This document shows, in pieces, positions 52,482 to 62,357 of a stretch of DNA of 64,000 bases. Below the pieces are notes generated by a model, which saw only the letters and a list, made by a program, of their open reading frames with translations, was not told the origin of the DNA and did no database searches. Where the stretch lies: contig CANMBD010000001.1 of the NCBI GenBank assembly GCA_947495985.1, positions 1,426,001 through 1,490,000 of the forward strand, written 5' to 3'. Position 1 is the first letter of the stretch, and every line of letters begins with the position of its first letter. The DNA is from an uncultured Sphingomonadaceae bacterium (GTDB lineage Bacteria; Pseudomonadota; Alphaproteobacteria; Sphingomonadales; Sphingomonadaceae). The position numbers and the translations under genes are program-made.

Positions 52482-52850
52482 TCAAAACCCGTGCCAGACA
52501 TTGGGTAAATGGGTTGGCAGACGGCGCGGCGCAACCAAAATTACATCAATCCGCGCGTCTTCACCATTTTGGCAATATTCCGAATAGAGAATTTCCGCCG
52601 CGGCAGCGACCCGTTTCAGCCGATGATGATCAATCGCGGTCTCGAGATCTTTCGCTTTTGTCCGCGCTTTCACCTCGACAAATGCCACAAGCCCGCTTCG
52701 TTTGGCGATCAGATCCACCTCACCGCGCGGCGTACGAACGCGCCGGGCCATTATCCGCCAGCCATGAAGTCGCAGCCATCCCGCCGCTATGCTCTCAGCA
52801 CGTCGTCCCTGCTGTTCGGCACGCTCCCTCTTCGCAGCAGGATTCTTCAT
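52482..52850 (-). CDS. yraN: YraN family endonuclease-like protein (UPF0102)
   Basis: 122 residues from the ATG of MKNPAAKRERAEQQGR, two bases after the rsmI stop. The restriction-like core is visible: GEVDLIAKRSGLVAFVEVKA with the D...ExK pattern. It is regularly next to rsmI in Proteobacteria. Exact role uncertain, with suspected nuclease activity. Confidence 0.9.
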   Translation of the reverse strand: MKNPAAKRERAEQQGRRAESIAAGWLRLHGWRIMARRVRTPRGEVDLIAKRSGLVAFVEVKARTKAKDLETAIDHHRLKRVAAAAEILYSEYCQNGEDARIDVILVAPRRLPTHLPNVWHGF

Positions 52851-52852
52851 TC

Positions 52853-53692
52853 TTATGCTTCCGCTTTCCACCGGGTTGCCAGCTCATAAAGCTCTTTTCG
52901 ATCAACTCCATAGGCGCGCGCCACTTCTCCCGCTGCCTTAGAAGCAGGAAGCTGCCGCAATGCAGAGCGCAACGCTTCCTCGATATCCGCGCTTCTGGCC
53001 GGCTCCGCAGCGCCCGGTGGTCCAATGACCACTACAATCTCGCCTTTTGGTTTTTCATTGGCATAGCGGTCTGCCAATTTTTGCAGGCTTCCGGTGACCG
53101 TTTCCTCAAATTTCTTGGTAATCTCCCGAATGACGGCCGCTTGACGTTCTCCCAATCTATCAAACGCATCCGCCAGCATGGCGCCGAGGCGAGACCCGTT
53201 CTCGTAGAAGATCAGCGTCGCCTTGATCGGTTTCAACTCCGTCAACGCCTCGCCCCGCGCTTTCATCTTGCTTGGTAAAAAGCCCTCAAACAAAAACCGA
53301 TCACTGGGCAATCCGGATAAGGTCAGCGCAGCAATCACCGCACTTGGACCCGGCACTGTCGTGACATGCGCACCTTGCGCCCGCGCGTCTCGAACAAGCT
53401 TGTAACCGGGATCGGAGATCAGCGGTGTCCCCGCATCACTCACAAGTGCGACAATTTTACATCCTATAGCAGCCAAAATTTCCTGCCGCTCCTGCTCTCC
53501 CTTATGGTCATTATAGACCTTCATTTTCCCCTTTTTACCAATATGATTCAAAAGCTTGCCGGTTACTCTTGAATCTTCCACTAAGATAAGGTCAGCGATT
53601 CCAAGGATTTCTTCAGCGCGCTGCGACAAATCTCCGAGGTTGCCGATTGGCGTGGCGACGATATACAGGCCATGTTCAATGGGAGCAGACAT
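52853..53692 (-). CDS. rsmI: 16S rRNA (cytidine1402-2'-O)-methyltransferase RsmI
   Basis: SAM-dependent methylation of C1402 in 16S rRNA. The 279-residue protein has the tetrapyrrole-methylase fold with the N-terminal GLYIVATPIGNLGDLSQRAE and GTPLISDPGYKLV. I chose the ATG at 53692; an in-frame Met lies four codons upstream at 53704. Its start is one base from the start of the divergent activator gene. Confidence 0.95.
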   Translation of the reverse strand: MSAPIEHGLYIVATPIGNLGDLSQRAEEILGIADLILVEDSRVTGKLLNHIGKKGKMKVYNDHKGEQERQEILAAIGCKIVALVSDAGTPLISDPGYKLVRDARAQGAHVTTVPGPSAVIAALTLSGLPSDRFLFEGFLPSKMKARGEALTELKPIKATLIFYENGSRLGAMLADAFDRLGERQAAVIREITKKFEETVTGSLQKLADRYANEKPKGEIVVVIGPPGAAEPARSADIEEALRSALRQLPASKAAGEVARAYGVDRKELYELATRWKAEA

Positions 53693-53693
53693 A

Positions 53694-54923
53694 ATGAACG
53701 CCATGACAGAAAATTTGCATATAGGACAGGATGAAAAAACATCCCCCCGGATCACATCCGCACCTGTCCGCGAAGGACGCCGCAGCCTTCTGAAATATGC
53801 GGGGCTCGCCGGGATCATTTTTCTGGCCGGCTGCGAATCCGTAGTGCCGCGCGGCGGGGAACGTCCGACAAGACCAACACCCACGCCGCCACCAGTTACA
53901 GGTGAGCTGCCGCAGGATCAAAAACACCATCGCATCGCGCTCCTGGTTCCCCTCTCCGGTAAAAATGCTGGCGTCGGGCAATCTCTGGCCAATGCGACCA
54001 CAATTGCTCTGCTCGACACCAAAGCGCAGAATATCCGTATGACCAGCTATGACACGGCCAAAGGTATTACCGCTGCTGCCCGTAAGGCAGTTGCAGATGG
54101 CAATAAACTCATCATTGGGCCGCTACTGAGCGACAATGTCGTAGCCACCGCCAATATCGCCCGCCCTGCCGGTGTTCCGATTCTCAGCTTTTCCAATGAT
54201 GCTGGTGTTGCCGGGAACAATGTTTTCCTTCTCGGCCATATCCCGTCGCAATCGATTAATCGCGTTGTCAGCTATGCCAAGTCAAAAGGCATGAACCGTT
54301 TCGCGGCTTTGGTCCCCAATGGGGTTTACGGCCAACGGGCGTCTTCCACGTTACTGCGTTCAGTCAAAAATGTCGGCGGAACGGTTGTTTCGATCCAGAA
54401 TTTCAACCGCGACTCTCAATCTGTAGAAGCCGCGACCAAAAAACTGTCGCAAAATGGCGACTTTGATGCGGTGTTACTGGCTGACAATGGTACCATGGCG
54501 ATCAAGGCCGCGCCCTATATCCGGCAAAATGCAAGTGGCAGCGCCAAAATTCTCGGCACTGATCTTTGGAACACCAGCAGCAAGCTTGCCGGATCACCAG
54601 CGATGCGCGGCGCATGGTTTGCCAGCGTTTCAGACACCTTGTACCGGCAATATGCCAATAAATATCGCAGCCGCTATGGCCGCGCGCCTTTCCGGCTTTC
54701 CAGCCTGGGATATGATTCGGTTCTGCTCACTGTGAAAGTGGCACAAAACTGGAAGGTGGGTACACCTTTCCCGATCGCACAACTGACCGATTCAGGCGGG
54801 TTCATCGGGTTGGATGGCGTCTTCCGCTTCCGTCGCAACGGCATTTCCGAACGCGCATTGGAAGTACAGGAAATCCGAAGTGGCAGCTTTAGTGTGGTAG
54901 ACCCGGCACCTAAGGGTTTCTAG
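53694..54923 (+). CDS. Penicillin-binding protein activator (LpoA/LppC-like lipoprotein)
   Basis: Outer-membrane lipoprotein of the LppC/LpoA family that stimulates cell-wall synthases in relatives. The ATG at 53694 (or one at 53703) gives 409 residues with a lipobox (FLAGC, Cys47), a Pro-rich linker (RPTPTPPPVTG) and a type-I periplasmic-binding-protein fold (HHRIALLVPLSGKNAGVGQS onward). It is divergent from rsmI. Confidence 0.88.
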   Translation: MNAMTENLHIGQDEKTSPRITSAPVREGRRSLLKYAGLAGIIFLAGCESVVPRGGERPTRPTPTPPPVTGELPQDQKHHRIALLVPLSGKNAGVGQSLANATTIALLDTKAQNIRMTSYDTAKGITAAARKAVADGNKLIIGPLLSDNVVATANIARPAGVPILSFSNDAGVAGNNVFLLGHIPSQSINRVVSYAKSKGMNRFAALVPNGVYGQRASSTLLRSVKNVGGTVVSIQNFNRDSQSVEAATKKLSQNGDFDAVLLADNGTMAIKAAPYIRQNASGSAKILGTDLWNTSSKLAGSPAMRGAWFASVSDTLYRQYANKYRSRYGRAPFRLSSLGYDSVLLTVKVAQNWKVGTPFPIAQLTDSGGFIGLDGVFRFRRNGISERALEVQEIRSGSFSVVDPAPKGF

Positions 54924-54954
54924 TTTATGCTCTGCATCTGTTGCAGAGCATAAA
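54924..54954. terminator. Bidirectional terminator between the LpoA-like and fsa genes
   Basis: TTTATGCTCTGC (54924-54935), loop ATCTGTT, GCAGAGCATAAA (54943-54954), a perfect 12-bp stem with T-rich ends on both strands. It lies just after two convergent stop codons. Confidence 0.8.
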
Positions 54955-54956
54955 TG

Positions 54957-55610
54957 TTATCCAATATTCTGACCGGTGTCTTTCCAGTCCGCTAGAAAGC
55001 CTTCAATGCCCTTGTCTGTCAGGACATGCTTGAACAATCCACGAATAACGTTGGGAGGCATAGTCGCCACATCTGCGCCAATTCGGGCAGATTCCAGCAC
55101 ATGGACAGGATGGCGGATAGAGGCGACCAGGATTTCCGTATCAAAGGCGTAATTGTCGTAAATCAGCCGAATGTCGTCGATCAACTTCATGCCATCAAAA
55201 CCATTGTCATCATGGCGTCCAACGAAGGGAGAAATGAAACTTGCGCCCGCTTTCGCTGCCAGTAGCGCCTGATTGGCAGAGAAGCACAGTGTCACATTGA
55301 CCATCGTTCCATCGCTGGTCAGCGACTTGCAGGTTTTCAGGCCGTCAATGGTCAGCGGCACCTTGATACAGACATTGTCCGCAATTTTGCGCAGTACTTC
55401 TGCCTCTTTCATCATCGTTTCATGATCGAGCGCAACGACTTCTGCAGAGACCGGACCGTCAGTCAGACCGCAAATTTCCTTGGTTACTTCCATAATGTCG
55501 CGACCGGATTTCTTGATCAACGATGGATTGGTAGTGACGCCATCAACCATTCCCGTGGCGGCCAAATCAGCAATTTCAGAGGTATCAGCAGTATCAACAA
55601 AAAACTTCAT
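54957..55610 (-). CDS. fsa: Transaldolase-family protein (fructose-6-phosphate aldolase type)
   Basis: 217 residues, the short-form transaldolase length. The catalytic Lys is in [13 protein letters not shown] near 80-93; the N-terminus [20 protein letters not shown] is typical. It performs transaldol or aldol cleavage of fructose-6-phosphate; in relatives it serves as the pentose-phosphate transaldolase. Convergent with the LpoA-like gene. Confidence 0.9.
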   Translation of the reverse strand: MKFFVDTADTSEIADLAATGMVDGVTTNPSLIKKSGRDIMEVTKEICGLTDGPVSAEVVALDHETMMKEAEVLRKIADNVCIKVPLTIDGLKTCKSLTSDGTMVNVTLCFSANQALLAAKAGASFISPFVGRHDDNGFDGMKLIDDIRLIYDNYAFDTEILVASIRHPVHVLESARIGADVATMPPNVIRGLFKHVLTDKGIEGFLADWKDTGQNIG

Positions 55611-55750
55611 AATTTCCGGCTCCCGATGCGGATATGGTGGTGGCGATAGCGAGTCGCCTAATGTCTTTCCTAGAGACGCGAAACCGGCCGTGCGGTCAAG
55701 CTGTGTAGAAAGCTGTGGATAGTCTGTGGGCCAAGCCCAACCAATCAGTT

Positions 55751-56425
55751 TTAGGTCAAACCCAAAACACCGATCAGCAATGGATCATTGGTAGCTTCCG
55801 GATTAGCCCTGATTTTCGCTTCCTGCGCGCCGATGGACCGATAAATGGCATCACTGACCTTGTCCGTCACATCACCACTAATATCTGCAAAATTGATATC
55901 ACTGACCTGCGAAAGCACAAGATTAATAATCTCATTGTCGAACAGGTTTAACCCCTTGCTGACACCTGGCAGCATCTGGGTCGCCAGCGAAGTACCAAGC
56001 TGACTCTGCAGCAGGTCAGTTGCGGCCCGGTCCCCACCTTTGATGATCGCGGCGGCATCGGCAATACTCATACCTCTAATGGTGTCAGCAATAATCGGCG
56101 CTGCCAGTTCCGCTCCTGTCTCAGCCGCGCGATTGACCTGCTTGAGGAGACGTTTCTGAATCGGTTTGGATCTCAAAAGAGCGGTGGCAATATTCGTAAC
56201 GCGCGTCCCGCCCAGTCTTTCCGGCACCGATATACGAGCAAGCTGGCTGTCGAAAAACCCATTGGGCTGCATAAGTTCTGCAAAGGCATTTTGCGACGAC
56301 AAGGTCAAAAGACGCCTTACCGCTTCGGTCAGACTCAGCGATGGCAAGCTGGCACAGCCGGTCAGCGCAAACACTGTACCAGCGGCGCCTGCGGCCAAAA
56401 ATTTGCGGCGATCGATATTTTTCAT
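55751..56425 (-). CDS. DUF4197 lipoprotein
   Basis: 224 residues with a twin-arginine-like start ([11 protein letters not shown]) and lipobox (ALTGC, Cys24). The rest is a DUF4197-type all-helical domain ([20 protein letters not shown], then [18 protein letters not shown]). Function unknown. Divergent from priA. Confidence 0.85.
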   Translation of the reverse strand: MKNIDRRKFLAAGAAGTVFALTGCASLPSLSLTEAVRRLLTLSSQNAFAELMQPNGFFDSQLARISVPERLGGTRVTNIATALLRSKPIQKRLLKQVNRAAETGAELAAPIIADTIRGMSIADAAAIIKGGDRAATDLLQSQLGTSLATQMLPGVSKGLNLFDNEIINLVLSQVSDINFADISGDVTDKVSDAIYRSIGAQEAKIRANPEATNDPLLIGVLGLT

Positions 56426-56501
56426 GATCTTACTCCCCTAATCCCTCACACACTGCATAGCAGCTGGTGACGCAATCCCAAACCATGCCTATACGAACCA
56501 G

Positions 56502-58691
56502 ATGAATCGCGTCCATGATCCTGCCAAAGACCGAGCCAGAGTGCTGTTGCTCAACGCCGCGCTGGGGCCGCTTGATTACCGCATACCCGAAGGCATGGAT
56601 GCACGCCCTGGATCGATTGTCATGGCTCCTCTTGGCCCTCGCAAACTACCAGGCGTGGTCTGGGAAGCAGAGAGCTTTCCCGTGGACGAGATTGATGCAA
56701 AGAAACTGCGCCCCTTGCTGGAATTGCGCGACGTCCCGCCGCTTTCCGGACCGCTGAGGCGATTAATTGAATGGACCGCGCGTTACTATTTTGCCGCGCC
56801 AGCCTCGGTGTTGCGCATGGTCCTTTCAAGTGGAGCGGCTTTTGCCGACAATCGCCCGATCATCGAATATCGACTGAACGGGAACGTCCCGGACCGGATG
56901 ACACCACAACGCGAACAGGCGCTCGAAAAGCTGGTTGATGTGCAGGGCACAATCAGCGAACTGGCGTTCAAAGCGGATGTGTCTGTCGCGGTCATAAGAG
57001 GGCTTGAAAAAGCAGGCGCGTTGGATCGTCATGAAGTATCAGCCTTTGCCGATATCCAGCAACCCGATCCCGACTTTACGAAGGTCGATCTCAGCGATGA
57101 TCAGACCCAGGTTAGCGATACCTTGGTCAGAGCTGTACAGGACGCCGCGTTCCAACCCTATTTGCTCGACGGCGTGACCGGCTCTGGTAAAACCGAGGTC
57201 TATTTCGAGGCCGTTGCAGAAGCGCTGCGCCAAGATAAACAGACATTGGTTCTACTCCCCGAAATTGCGCTTACCGAGCCCTTTTTGGACCGTTTCAAGG
57301 CGCGTTTTGGTGCGGAACCAGTCGCTTGGCATAGCGGCCTTAAGCAATCTGATCGCAAGAAAAACTGGCGGGCTTTGGCCGATGGTGACGCGAAAGTTGT
57401 TGTCGGCGCGCGGTCCGCGTTATTTCTGCCTTACAAGAATCTCGGCCTGATCATCGTCGACGAGGCGCATGAAACCAGTTTCAAACAGGAAGATGGCGTG
57501 CGTTATCATGCTCGCGATGTCGCTGTTATGCGCGGACTGCATGAGAAAATTCCGGTTGTGCTGGCCTCTGCAACACCGGCTATCGAAAGCCGGCATCAGG
57601 TCGAGCAAGGCAATTATCAGTTACTCGAATTGCCCGCCCGCTTTGGCACGGCGACTTTGCCCGAGATCGAGGCGCTGGACCTGACTCAGGATATCCCGGC
57701 GCGCGGATCTTGGTTGGCCCCGACATTGATCAACGCGCTGGAGGAAAATCTCGACAAAGGCGAGCAGTCGCTGCTGTTCCTCAACCGGCGCGGCTTTGCG
57801 CCGCTGACACTATGCAGAACCTGTGGCCATCGGATCAATTGTCCGAACTGCACAGCGTGGATGGTCGAACATCGGCTGACTAAGCGCCTGGCCTGTCATC
57901 ATTGCGGTCATGTCATGCCGCAGCCAGAAAAATGCCCGGAATGCGGCGATGAAGATTCACTGGTTGCCTGCGGCCCCGGCGTAGAGCGCATTTGCGACGA
58001 AGTTAAAATGCTGTTCCCGCAGGCGCGAACCGCCATTGTCACATCGGATACCATCTGGTCACCCGCCAAGGCCGGGGAGTTTGTCGCGCAGATGGAGGCG
58101 GGTGCTATAGATATCGTCGTTGGCACGCAGTTAGTAACCAAAGGCTATCATTTCCCCAATCTGACATTGGTCGGTGTTGTTGATGCGGATATTGGTCTGG
58201 AGGGCGGTGACTTGCGCGCAGCAGAACGAAGTTTCCAGCAGATTGCACAAGTCGCCGGCCGGGCGGGTAGAGCGGAGAAACCCGGTCATGTCTATGTCCA
58301 GACACGTATGCCCGGCGCGCCGGTGATTCAGGCGCTGATTAAAGGCGACAGAGACGGGTTTTATGCAGCCGAAACTGAGTCCCGCCGCGCCGCTGCGGCA
58401 CCGCCTTTTTCCCGACTGGCCGCGATTATCGTCTCTTCCGAGGACAATGCAGAAGCGATAGAAACAGCGCGGCTGATTGGTCAAACCGCGCCCAAGGCGG
58501 AAGGCTTCGCTGTTTATGGCCCTGCCCCTGCCCCGCTTGCTATGTTACGCGGCCGTCACCGCCATAGGCTTTTGATCCACACCCATCGCTCGGTCGAGTT
58601 GCAGGACATCATGCGCGAATGGCTGGAAAAACTCGAATGGCCGCGTGCAGTGCGAGTTGGCGTCGACGTCGACCCTTATAGTTTTGTTTGA
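56502..58691 (+). CDS. priA: Primosomal protein N' (PriA helicase)
   Basis: 3'-5' helicase that restarts stalled replication forks. The 729-residue protein has the N-terminal DNA-binding domain, Walker A (DGVTGSGKTEVYFE), a DEAH box (IVDEAHETSFKQ) and the zinc site of eight Cys (CRTCGHRINCPNC; CHHCGHVMPQPEKCPECGDE is the second block). C-terminal helicase motifs follow (GTQLVTKGYHFPN). Confidence 0.97.
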   Translation: MNRVHDPAKDRARVLLLNAALGPLDYRIPEGMDARPGSIVMAPLGPRKLPGVVWEAESFPVDEIDAKKLRPLLELRDVPPLSGPLRRLIEWTARYYFAAPASVLRMVLSSGAAFADNRPIIEYRLNGNVPDRMTPQREQALEKLVDVQGTISELAFKADVSVAVIRGLEKAGALDRHEVSAFADIQQPDPDFTKVDLSDDQTQVSDTLVRAVQDAAFQPYLLDGVTGSGKTEVYFEAVAEALRQDKQTLVLLPEIALTEPFLDRFKARFGAEPVAWHSGLKQSDRKKNWRALADGDAKVVVGARSALFLPYKNLGLIIVDEAHETSFKQEDGVRYHARDVAVMRGLHEKIPVVLASATPAIESRHQVEQGNYQLLELPARFGTATLPEIEALDLTQDIPARGSWLAPTLINALEENLDKGEQSLLFLNRRGFAPLTLCRTCGHRINCPNCTAWMVEHRLTKRLACHHCGHVMPQPEKCPECGDEDSLVACGPGVERICDEVKMLFPQARTAIVTSDTIWSPAKAGEFVAQMEAGAIDIVVGTQLVTKGYHFPNLTLVGVVDADIGLEGGDLRAAERSFQQIAQVAGRAGRAEKPGHVYVQTRMPGAPVIQALIKGDRDGFYAAETESRRAAAAPPFSRLAAIIVSSEDNAEAIETARLIGQTAPKAEGFAVYGPAPAPLAMLRGRHRHRLLIHTHRSVELQDIMREWLEKLEWPRAVRVGVDVDPYSFV

Positions 58692-58812
58692 TTTACGAAA
58701 AATACCGGCAAGGAACGCTCTACACTTGATACGGGACCTCGGGAGGTGGTAGCGCTGATGAAAATCTGGGCTTCGCATCCTGTGCTGAGCTGAACACATT
58801 AAAGGCTCACTG

Positions 58813-60360
58813 ATGTACCGTTTCGTTGTTTATGTTGCTCTTGCCCTAACCGCGTTGTTTGCGGCCCCAGCCCATGCTGATCCAGCCGATATCGCGGCGG
58901 CCAGCCGGTCAGTCGTGCGAGTTGTTTTGGCGGCCACTGACGGCGACAAGGTTGCCTTTGTTGGCCATGGCAGCGGTTTTGCCGTTGCGCCGGACAAGAT
59001 CGTCACCAATGCCCATGTAGTTGAAATTGCCCGACAAGAAAGATCTGTTGTTATAGGTATCGTCCCGTCCCAAGGCGGTACGAGCTATGGCGGAAAAGTG
59101 ATCGCCTATTCTCCAGGCAATGACCTTGCGCTTATTCAGCTACAAGACGGCGGACGATTGCCGCCGATGACTGTTTTCAGCGGTCCGGTTGCAGATGGAG
59201 CGAATGTCGTTGCTGTCGGATATCCTGGTTCGGTTGACCGGGCACAGGGGTTGAATCTTGATGACCTGGTCAATCCGATGTCACCGGTAAAAACCCGCGG
59301 TTCCGTATCCGGTGGGCGTTCCACCAAGCAATTTGATACGATCCTGCACACCGCACCAATAGCCAGCGGCAATAGCGGTGGACCATTGATAGACAATTGT
59401 GGCCGAATACTGGGTGCAAACAGCTTTGGATCCTTGTCTGACGGCAATGACGCGGAATTTGGTTTTGCTGTGTCCAGTCGCGAAATCCTGTCGTTTCTAC
59501 GTAAGGCTGGGGTCAAAGTCGGCATGACCGCAACCCCTTGTCGCTCGGCCGCGGACATCAGCCTTCAAGAGCAACAGCGCGAAGCCGCTGCACGCGCCAG
59601 AATAGAGGCAGCGCGAAAAGCCGAACTGGCGCAGCGCCAGCAGGCCGAGGCGAAACTGCGCACTACCATTTCGCAAGATATCATTACCGAGCGTGAAAAC
59701 CGGATGGCGATTGCCGCCCTTATGCTGGTATTATCGCTGGTCGCAGTGGGCGGTGCCGGTTATCTGATGATCCAGGACAAACGCACGCCCGCCATAGGCA
59801 CGGCAGGCGGGGCGGCCTTGTTGCTGGTTGGAGCGATCCTTGTTTTTCTCTCACGTCCAGCTTTTAATGAAATCGATGATCGCGTGGCCGTGGCGCTCAA
59901 GGAGCAAATGCCAGGCGAAAACGGCGATAATGGTGGCGCCATTGTAGCAACGGCTGGAAAATATCAATGCCGGCTCAACACCGAACGCAGCCGGATCACG
60001 GTGTCGCAAGCCGACACGCTGGACATAGACTGGGCGGAAGGCGGCTGCGTTAATGGTCGCACTCAATATGGCCGCGATGGTGACAAATGGTCACGCATCT
60101 TTGTGCCCAATGAGGAGCAAACCGTGACGATCAGCAGCTTTGATCCGGGCAGTGCAGAGTTCACGACTGAGCGCTATCTGCTCGGCCTGGCCGCGATGAA
60201 CAAGGCAAGGGAAATTCGCAAACAGTATGGCAACCGCGCCTGTACCAGTGACGAACAGGCTCTGTCCGAGATAGCCGAAATGGTGAAAGCGATCCGAACC
60301 GAACTGCCGATGCAGACAAATGAGCGCCTAGTGTATGAGTGCGAAAAATCCTCGCAATGA
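58813..60360 (+). CDS. Trypsin-like serine protease with membrane segments
   Basis: 515 residues: signal peptide (1-22), S1 protease domain with the catalytic triad His68 (VTNAHVV), Asp104 (GNDLALIQL) and Ser188 (SGNSGGPL). A helical linker (about 255-285) precedes two membrane helices near 298-318 and 326-345, then a C-terminal domain with several Cys. The layout suggests a membrane-held protease; target unknown. Good start: ATG at 58813. Confidence 0.88.
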   Translation: MYRFVVYVALALTALFAAPAHADPADIAAASRSVVRVVLAATDGDKVAFVGHGSGFAVAPDKIVTNAHVVEIARQERSVVIGIVPSQGGTSYGGKVIAYSPGNDLALIQLQDGGRLPPMTVFSGPVADGANVVAVGYPGSVDRAQGLNLDDLVNPMSPVKTRGSVSGGRSTKQFDTILHTAPIASGNSGGPLIDNCGRILGANSFGSLSDGNDAEFGFAVSSREILSFLRKAGVKVGMTATPCRSAADISLQEQQREAAARARIEAARKAELAQRQQAEAKLRTTISQDIITERENRMAIAALMLVLSLVAVGGAGYLMIQDKRTPAIGTAGGAALLLVGAILVFLSRPAFNEIDDRVAVALKEQMPGENGDNGGAIVATAGKYQCRLNTERSRITVSQADTLDIDWAEGGCVNGRTQYGRDGDKWSRIFVPNEEQTVTISSFDPGSAEFTTERYLLGLAAMNKAREIRKQYGNRACTSDEQALSEIAEMVKAIRTELPMQTNERLVYECEKSSQ

Positions 60361-60373
60361 TTGAACTCCTGCG

Positions 60374-61600
60374 ATGATCGCCGAGGGGCAGCGCAAATCC
60401 GCTATGCGGTTCATTCTGCTGACGGTGTTTATCTACTCTGTCGGCTTCGGCATCATCATGCCGGTCCTGCCGGAGCTAATTCAGGAACTGGAGGATGTCA
60501 GCCTGTCCGAAGCAACAATGCTGGGCGGATTTATCAGCGCTTCATACGCGTTATTCCAATTTCTCATGGGGCCGCTGGTCGGCAATCTCGGCGATCGATT
60601 TGGCCGCCGTCCGGTTTTCCTGTTCTCGCTAATTGCATTCGGGATTGATTTTGCGCTGATGGGGTTTGCCACTTCGATCGTCTGGCTGTTCGTCGGTCGT
60701 TCCATTGCCGGCGGTCTCGGCGCGATATTCGGTCCAGCCAATGCAGCAATGGCCGACATGTCGAGCGAAGAAGATCGCGCCAAGAGCTTCGGCCTTGTCG
60801 GCGCAGCCTTTGGTATCGGTTTCATTGTCGGCCCGGCATTGGGTGGTTTTTTGGGGGATTATGGAACACGCATCCCGTTCTTCGTTGCAGGCGGGCTTGC
60901 CTTCCTGAATTTCATCTATGGCTGGTTTGCTTTTCCCGAAACCATGGCGCCTGAGGAGAAACGCAGTTTTGAATGGAAACGTGCCAATCCGCTGGGCGCA
61001 TTGCTGAACCTTGGCAAATTGCCAAATTTACTTGGCGTTGCGGTAATCTATTTTCTGTGGATGCTCAGCAGCTCGATCTATCCAACAAGTTGGGCTTTTT
61101 TCGCACCAGCGCAATATGGCTGGGATAGCAAGATGGTAGGGCTGTCTCTAACCTGTGTGGGCCTTTCCATGGCGCTGGTACAAGCCTTTTTAATCGGCCG
61201 TTTCGTTGGTGCTGTAGGAGAGCGAAAAACGGCAATTTTTGGCATTTTCGTCGCGATCGTGATTTTTGCCGTCTATGTAATGGTTGACGTTGGCTGGGTC
61301 GCGCTTTCCATGTGTCTGGTGGTCGGACTGCAAGGCATGGCCATGCCCAGCATCAACGCCATGATGTCCCGCCGCACGCCAAGCAACATGCAGGGAGAGT
61401 TGCAGGGTTTCAATGGCAGCATGGCCGCGCTTGCCGCCCTGATCGCGCCGCTCCTATATAATGGCTCGCTTTCTTATTTTACCAGCGATGCGGCGCCGTT
61501 TCGTTTTGTCGGCGCGCCATTCGCCATTGCTGCGATTGTCGGGCTGATCCCGCTAATCTTGCTCATGATCATCAAACCCGCCCCTGATCATAAGGGGTAA
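60374..61600 (+). CDS. TetA-like MFS efflux transporter
   Basis: 408-residue major-facilitator protein with twelve helices and the antiporter motif [14 protein letters not shown] near 70-83. The N-terminus and length match TCR/Tet-type drug:H+ antiporters, but chromosomal homologues are not proven to export tetracycline. It follows the protease gene by 13 bases and is convergent with the ICL/PEP-mutase gene. Confidence 0.87.
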   Translation: MIAEGQRKSAMRFILLTVFIYSVGFGIIMPVLPELIQELEDVSLSEATMLGGFISASYALFQFLMGPLVGNLGDRFGRRPVFLFSLIAFGIDFALMGFATSIVWLFVGRSIAGGLGAIFGPANAAMADMSSEEDRAKSFGLVGAAFGIGFIVGPALGGFLGDYGTRIPFFVAGGLAFLNFIYGWFAFPETMAPEEKRSFEWKRANPLGALLNLGKLPNLLGVAVIYFLWMLSSSIYPTSWAFFAPAQYGWDSKMVGLSLTCVGLSMALVQAFLIGRFVGAVGERKTAIFGIFVAIVIFAVYVMVDVGWVALSMCLVVGLQGMAMPSINAMMSRRTPSNMQGELQGFNGSMAALAALIAPLLYNGSLSYFTSDAAPFRFVGAPFAIAAIVGLIPLILLMIIKPAPDHKG

Positions 61601-61607
61601 GATATAA

Positions 61608-62357
61608 TCAGGCCTGATCGGCAAATATTTTCAGAGCCTCTGCTTCAAATGCCGCCATGGCCGCCATCCAAGGACCGGGACCGAAGCTGATCCGCGAAAC
61701 GCCCAATTCAGCCAATCGGGACATTGACGGACCATCGGGCATCATCATGATATTGACCGGCAGGCTGGCTTTCTCGCAAATATTGCTGATCAGTTTTTCG
61801 TCCATGGCAAAGGGAATGAAGAAGCTGCCTGCGCCCGCATCGGCATAGACTGAACAGCGTTCCAGCGCCTTTTGGGCCAGCACGTCATCATGATCAGCCA
61901 AGGGGGTCTGAATAAACAAATCCGTGCGTGCGTTAATGAACAGTCCGGCGTCGGCAGCTGCTTTCACGCGTTCGGCCTGTTCTGACACATCGTGCAATCC
62001 GCCCGCCGACAGGTCTTGATCCTCAAGGTTGAGGCCAGCCACACCGGCGTCTTTCATCTGCCACGCATGTTCTCCAACGCCAGCAGCATCAGCGCCATAT
62101 CCGGTTTCCAGATCAATGCTGACCGGCACATCAACTGCCGCAACAATATGCTTTGCGTTGGTGAGCGCGAATTCAAATGGCAGCTTCTCGCCATCCTCAA
62201 ACCCTTGCGCACCCGCGACAGACAAGCTGCCTGTTGCGACCGCCTTGGCGCCGGCCCGAACCGCAACCTGGGCACTGCCCGCGTCCCAGATATTGTAGAG
62301 GATGATCGGTTCACCCGGTTGATGCAGTTCGGCAAATTGTTCGATCATATCCGTCAT
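61608..62357 (-). CDS. Isocitrate lyase/PEP mutase family protein
   Basis: 249 residues in the ICL/PEP-mutase superfamily (YNIWDAGSAQVAVRAGAKAV near 21-40; GLNLEDQD; FINARTDLFI). The exact substrate is not clear: a C-C or P-C bond lyase acting on oxaloacetate-like or methylisocitrate-like acids. Its start overlaps the ada stop by four bases, so it is coupled to ada. Confidence 0.85.
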   Translation of the reverse strand: MTDMIEQFAELHQPGEPIILYNIWDAGSAQVAVRAGAKAVATGSLSVAGAQGFEDGEKLPFEFALTNAKHIVAAVDVPVSIDLETGYGADAAGVGEHAWQMKDAGVAGLNLEDQDLSAGGLHDVSEQAERVKAAADAGLFINARTDLFIQTPLADHDDVLAQKALERCSVYADAGAGSFFIPFAMDEKLISNICEKASLPVNIMMMPDGPSMSRLAELGVSRISFGPGPWMAAMAAFEAEALKIFADQA

